This document shows positions 62,395 through 64,000 of a stretch of 64,000 nt of DNA, piece after piece. The stretch is from Psoroptes ovis (Eukaryota; Arthropoda; Arachnida; Sarcoptiformes; Psoroptidae), in assembly GCA_002943765.1 (NCBI GenBank), contig PQWQ01000003.1, positions 2,479,501-2,543,500 of the forward strand, written 5' to 3'. Position 1 is the first letter of the stretch. Each line of letters opens with the position of its first letter. The notes beneath the pieces are model-generated. The model was given only the letters and a program-made list of their open reading frames with translations, did no database searches and was not told the origin of the DNA. The position numbers and the translations under genes are program-made.

Positions 62395-64000
62395 GTAATT
62401 ATTATTATTGTTATTTTCATTATGACCATTTTGTATTTATAAGAAATGTTTTTTTGTCATTGTTTTTCTCTTCGTTATCCATCAAATAAGAATTTTCATT
62501 ATCGTTACACATGTTCATTACTGTTACCCTATTTATTTATTAATTTAATGTTATTCGTTATTTTACAAAGTCGAGAACATTGAAGAAAATGCATTTTATG
62601 TTGTCCGAAAAGTATGTTCACCCTCAATCCATGTTAAATGTCCATTAAAAATCGGAACAAACTTTTCGGACAGTCCAATCTATCATAATTCATTATACAT
62701 TTATTGTCATTTCATTAATTTACTTTAGTCCTTTTTTCCGCTCATTTTATTTTATTTCATTCCATTTTATTACAACAAATTGTTTTCGTTGTCGCTCAAC
62801 GATTTTCCAATGAATGCTTTGTTTCATTTCATTATTTTCTGTTTAGTTTCCGTGAAAAAAAAAGAAATGAAATAAAATTTAATGAATGAATGACTTAATA
62901 GCTGAAGTGGATGGGAAAGCGAAAACATGAGAAAATCATTTCTTGTCGTAGAATTACCGATCTACATAAATATTTTTGTGGGTCGATCAAACCGATAATT
63001 CTTGAAGTATTCTTTGGGGCCCATTTTCTATTTTTCAACAAATTAAAATGTTCTCCATTTTTTTTGAAATCATGATATTCTCAATTTAATAGCCCAGAAA
63101 ATTAATTTATTGTGCAAATGCTAAGGCAGAGCACCAAAATAGAGATTTATTATTATTATTATTATTATGAATAATTAATTGATTTCTCAAATTTTAATTG
63201 AAATTTTTTTCATTTCAATAACACATTTCATAATGAAATTGCATGTTTCATAATTGATTACATGATCAAAATGAAACAATTATTGCTCGACATTTTTTTC
63301 AAGCCGGCATTCAATCGGCAAAAATATAATTATTTTTTTTTCAAATATCCGATTCCATGTATCACAATAGGTGTTTTCAATTATAATTTTTGCATTGTAG
63401 ATTCACACTTATTCAATTATTTATCGTATTTATTTGTGCTAACAAAAAAAAAAAAAAACAATTTTCCCTTATCACATTTACGATTTTTAATTTAATAATC
63501 GTTTTTTATTAATGAATAAATGAATGAATTGAGTGTAATGATCATCATTGTTCACCATGGTTGTTGTTTGATTTTTTGGTGATTATTATGGCCAAAATAT
63601 TGATCTTTGAATTGTATTTAAAGATGCTCAAGAAAATTAATAAAAAAGAACAAACCGAATTGAATGATTCATGCTTTATCAAATCAAATCGAATTTGAGG
63701 TCCAACGTTAATAATGTTACATTATTGTTATGGCCATATTTGTTCATAATAATAATGATTAAAATCTATGTTTGAATGTTTTTTTTTCAGCTATTTGTTT
63801 GCTTATTTATGGTCATTCATTATTGTTTGTTATAAAAGATTGATTATGATAAATTATATAAACATGTTTGTGTGTACAAATATTTATAAATTTCAAACTT
63901 TTTTTCGGCTTAAATATGTGAACATTGTTTTTTTTGCATTATGCAAGTGAAACTATCTCCGATGTTTCCATTATTTTCATTATTTTGATTTGAATTCCAT
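62395..64000 (+). other. SK intron, continues past the window
   Basis: Starts at a GTAATT donor after the S5 exon. It holds a mariner-like mini-element (62602-62672), an ATT repeat (63146-63170) and an A-homopolymer near 63445. No pore exon is visible; a T-rich acceptor near 63785 leads into sequence that does not match SK. Confidence 0.6.
62602..62672. mobile_element. Second mariner-like mini inverted-repeat element
   Basis: Inverted repeats TGTCCGAAAAGTATGTTC (62602-62619) and GAACAAACTTTTCGGACA (62655-62672) match at 17 of 18 positions and enclose a 35-bp core. The shared CCGAAAAGT core relates it to the element at 47543-47616, and the overall size is nearly the same (71 versus 74 bp). 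There is no coding capacity. Confidence 0.65.

Noticed and set aside
63780..63950. T-rich acceptor followed by an open frame, considered as the next SK exon
   Set aside because: The translated sequence (YLFAYLWSFIIVCYKRL) does not match SK S5, pore or S6 sequence.
1..64000. tRNA, rRNA and CRISPR signals
   Set aside because: None was found by eye. Short tandem repeats are ordinary microsatellites without spacer-repeat structure.

Overview
The window is strongly AT-rich nuclear DNA from an arthropod, most likely a mite. Evidence for this is the arthropod-type nicotinic receptor beta1 subunit, SK-channel and DEG/ENaC genes, GT-AG introns with T-rich acceptors, tiny introns (about 55-100 bp) in housekeeping genes and very long ones in neuronal genes, and heavy use of Asn, His, Gln and Asp runs. 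The species assignment is inference. Nothing bacterial or viral was seen.

Layout. (1) 1-25.2 kb: a nicotinic acetylcholine receptor beta1-type gene on +. Seven exons are visible; the signal-peptide exon was not found. Its 11.8 kb intron holds a sense-oriented non-LTR retrotransposon (about 7.9-12.4 kb) with a nearly complete endonuclease/RT/RNase H ORF2 and a zinc-knuckle ORF1 broken by one base. (2) 26.8-42.9 kb: a compact gene cluster. In order: TMEM222 homologue (-), DEG/ENaC channel (+), nucleoplasmin-domain FKBP immunophilin (+) with an apparent alternative 3' end, LysM/transmembrane LYSMD3-4 homologue (+), a small unidentified gene whose reading frame switches twice (+), TRIP13/Pch2 AAA+ ATPase (+), MYORG-like GH31 membrane glycosidase (-), and VPS33B (+), head-to-head with the glycosidase. 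(3) 42.9-53 kb: no convincing gene, only simple repeats, a GC-richer island with a 20-bp palindrome and a small mariner-like inverted-repeat element. (4) 53-64 kb: the 5' half of an SK (KCNN) calcium-activated potassium channel on +, with an N-terminal extension of roughly 960 residues. It runs off the right edge before the pore; a second mariner-like mini-element lies in its last visible intron.

The genes do not form one pathway. Three (nAChR beta1, DEG/ENaC, SK) are membrane-excitability genes; the others are unrelated housekeeping functions: chaperone/immunophilin, HORMA remodelling, vesicle tethering, glycan processing and membrane proteins of unclear role. The observations most worth following are the Asn at the position-81 equivalent of nAChR beta1 loop D, the dual-ended NPL/FKBP gene, the twice-shifted small gene beside TRIP13, and the near-intact LINE. 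Two broken frames have compensating changes confined to homopolymers, so sequence error must be ruled out first.
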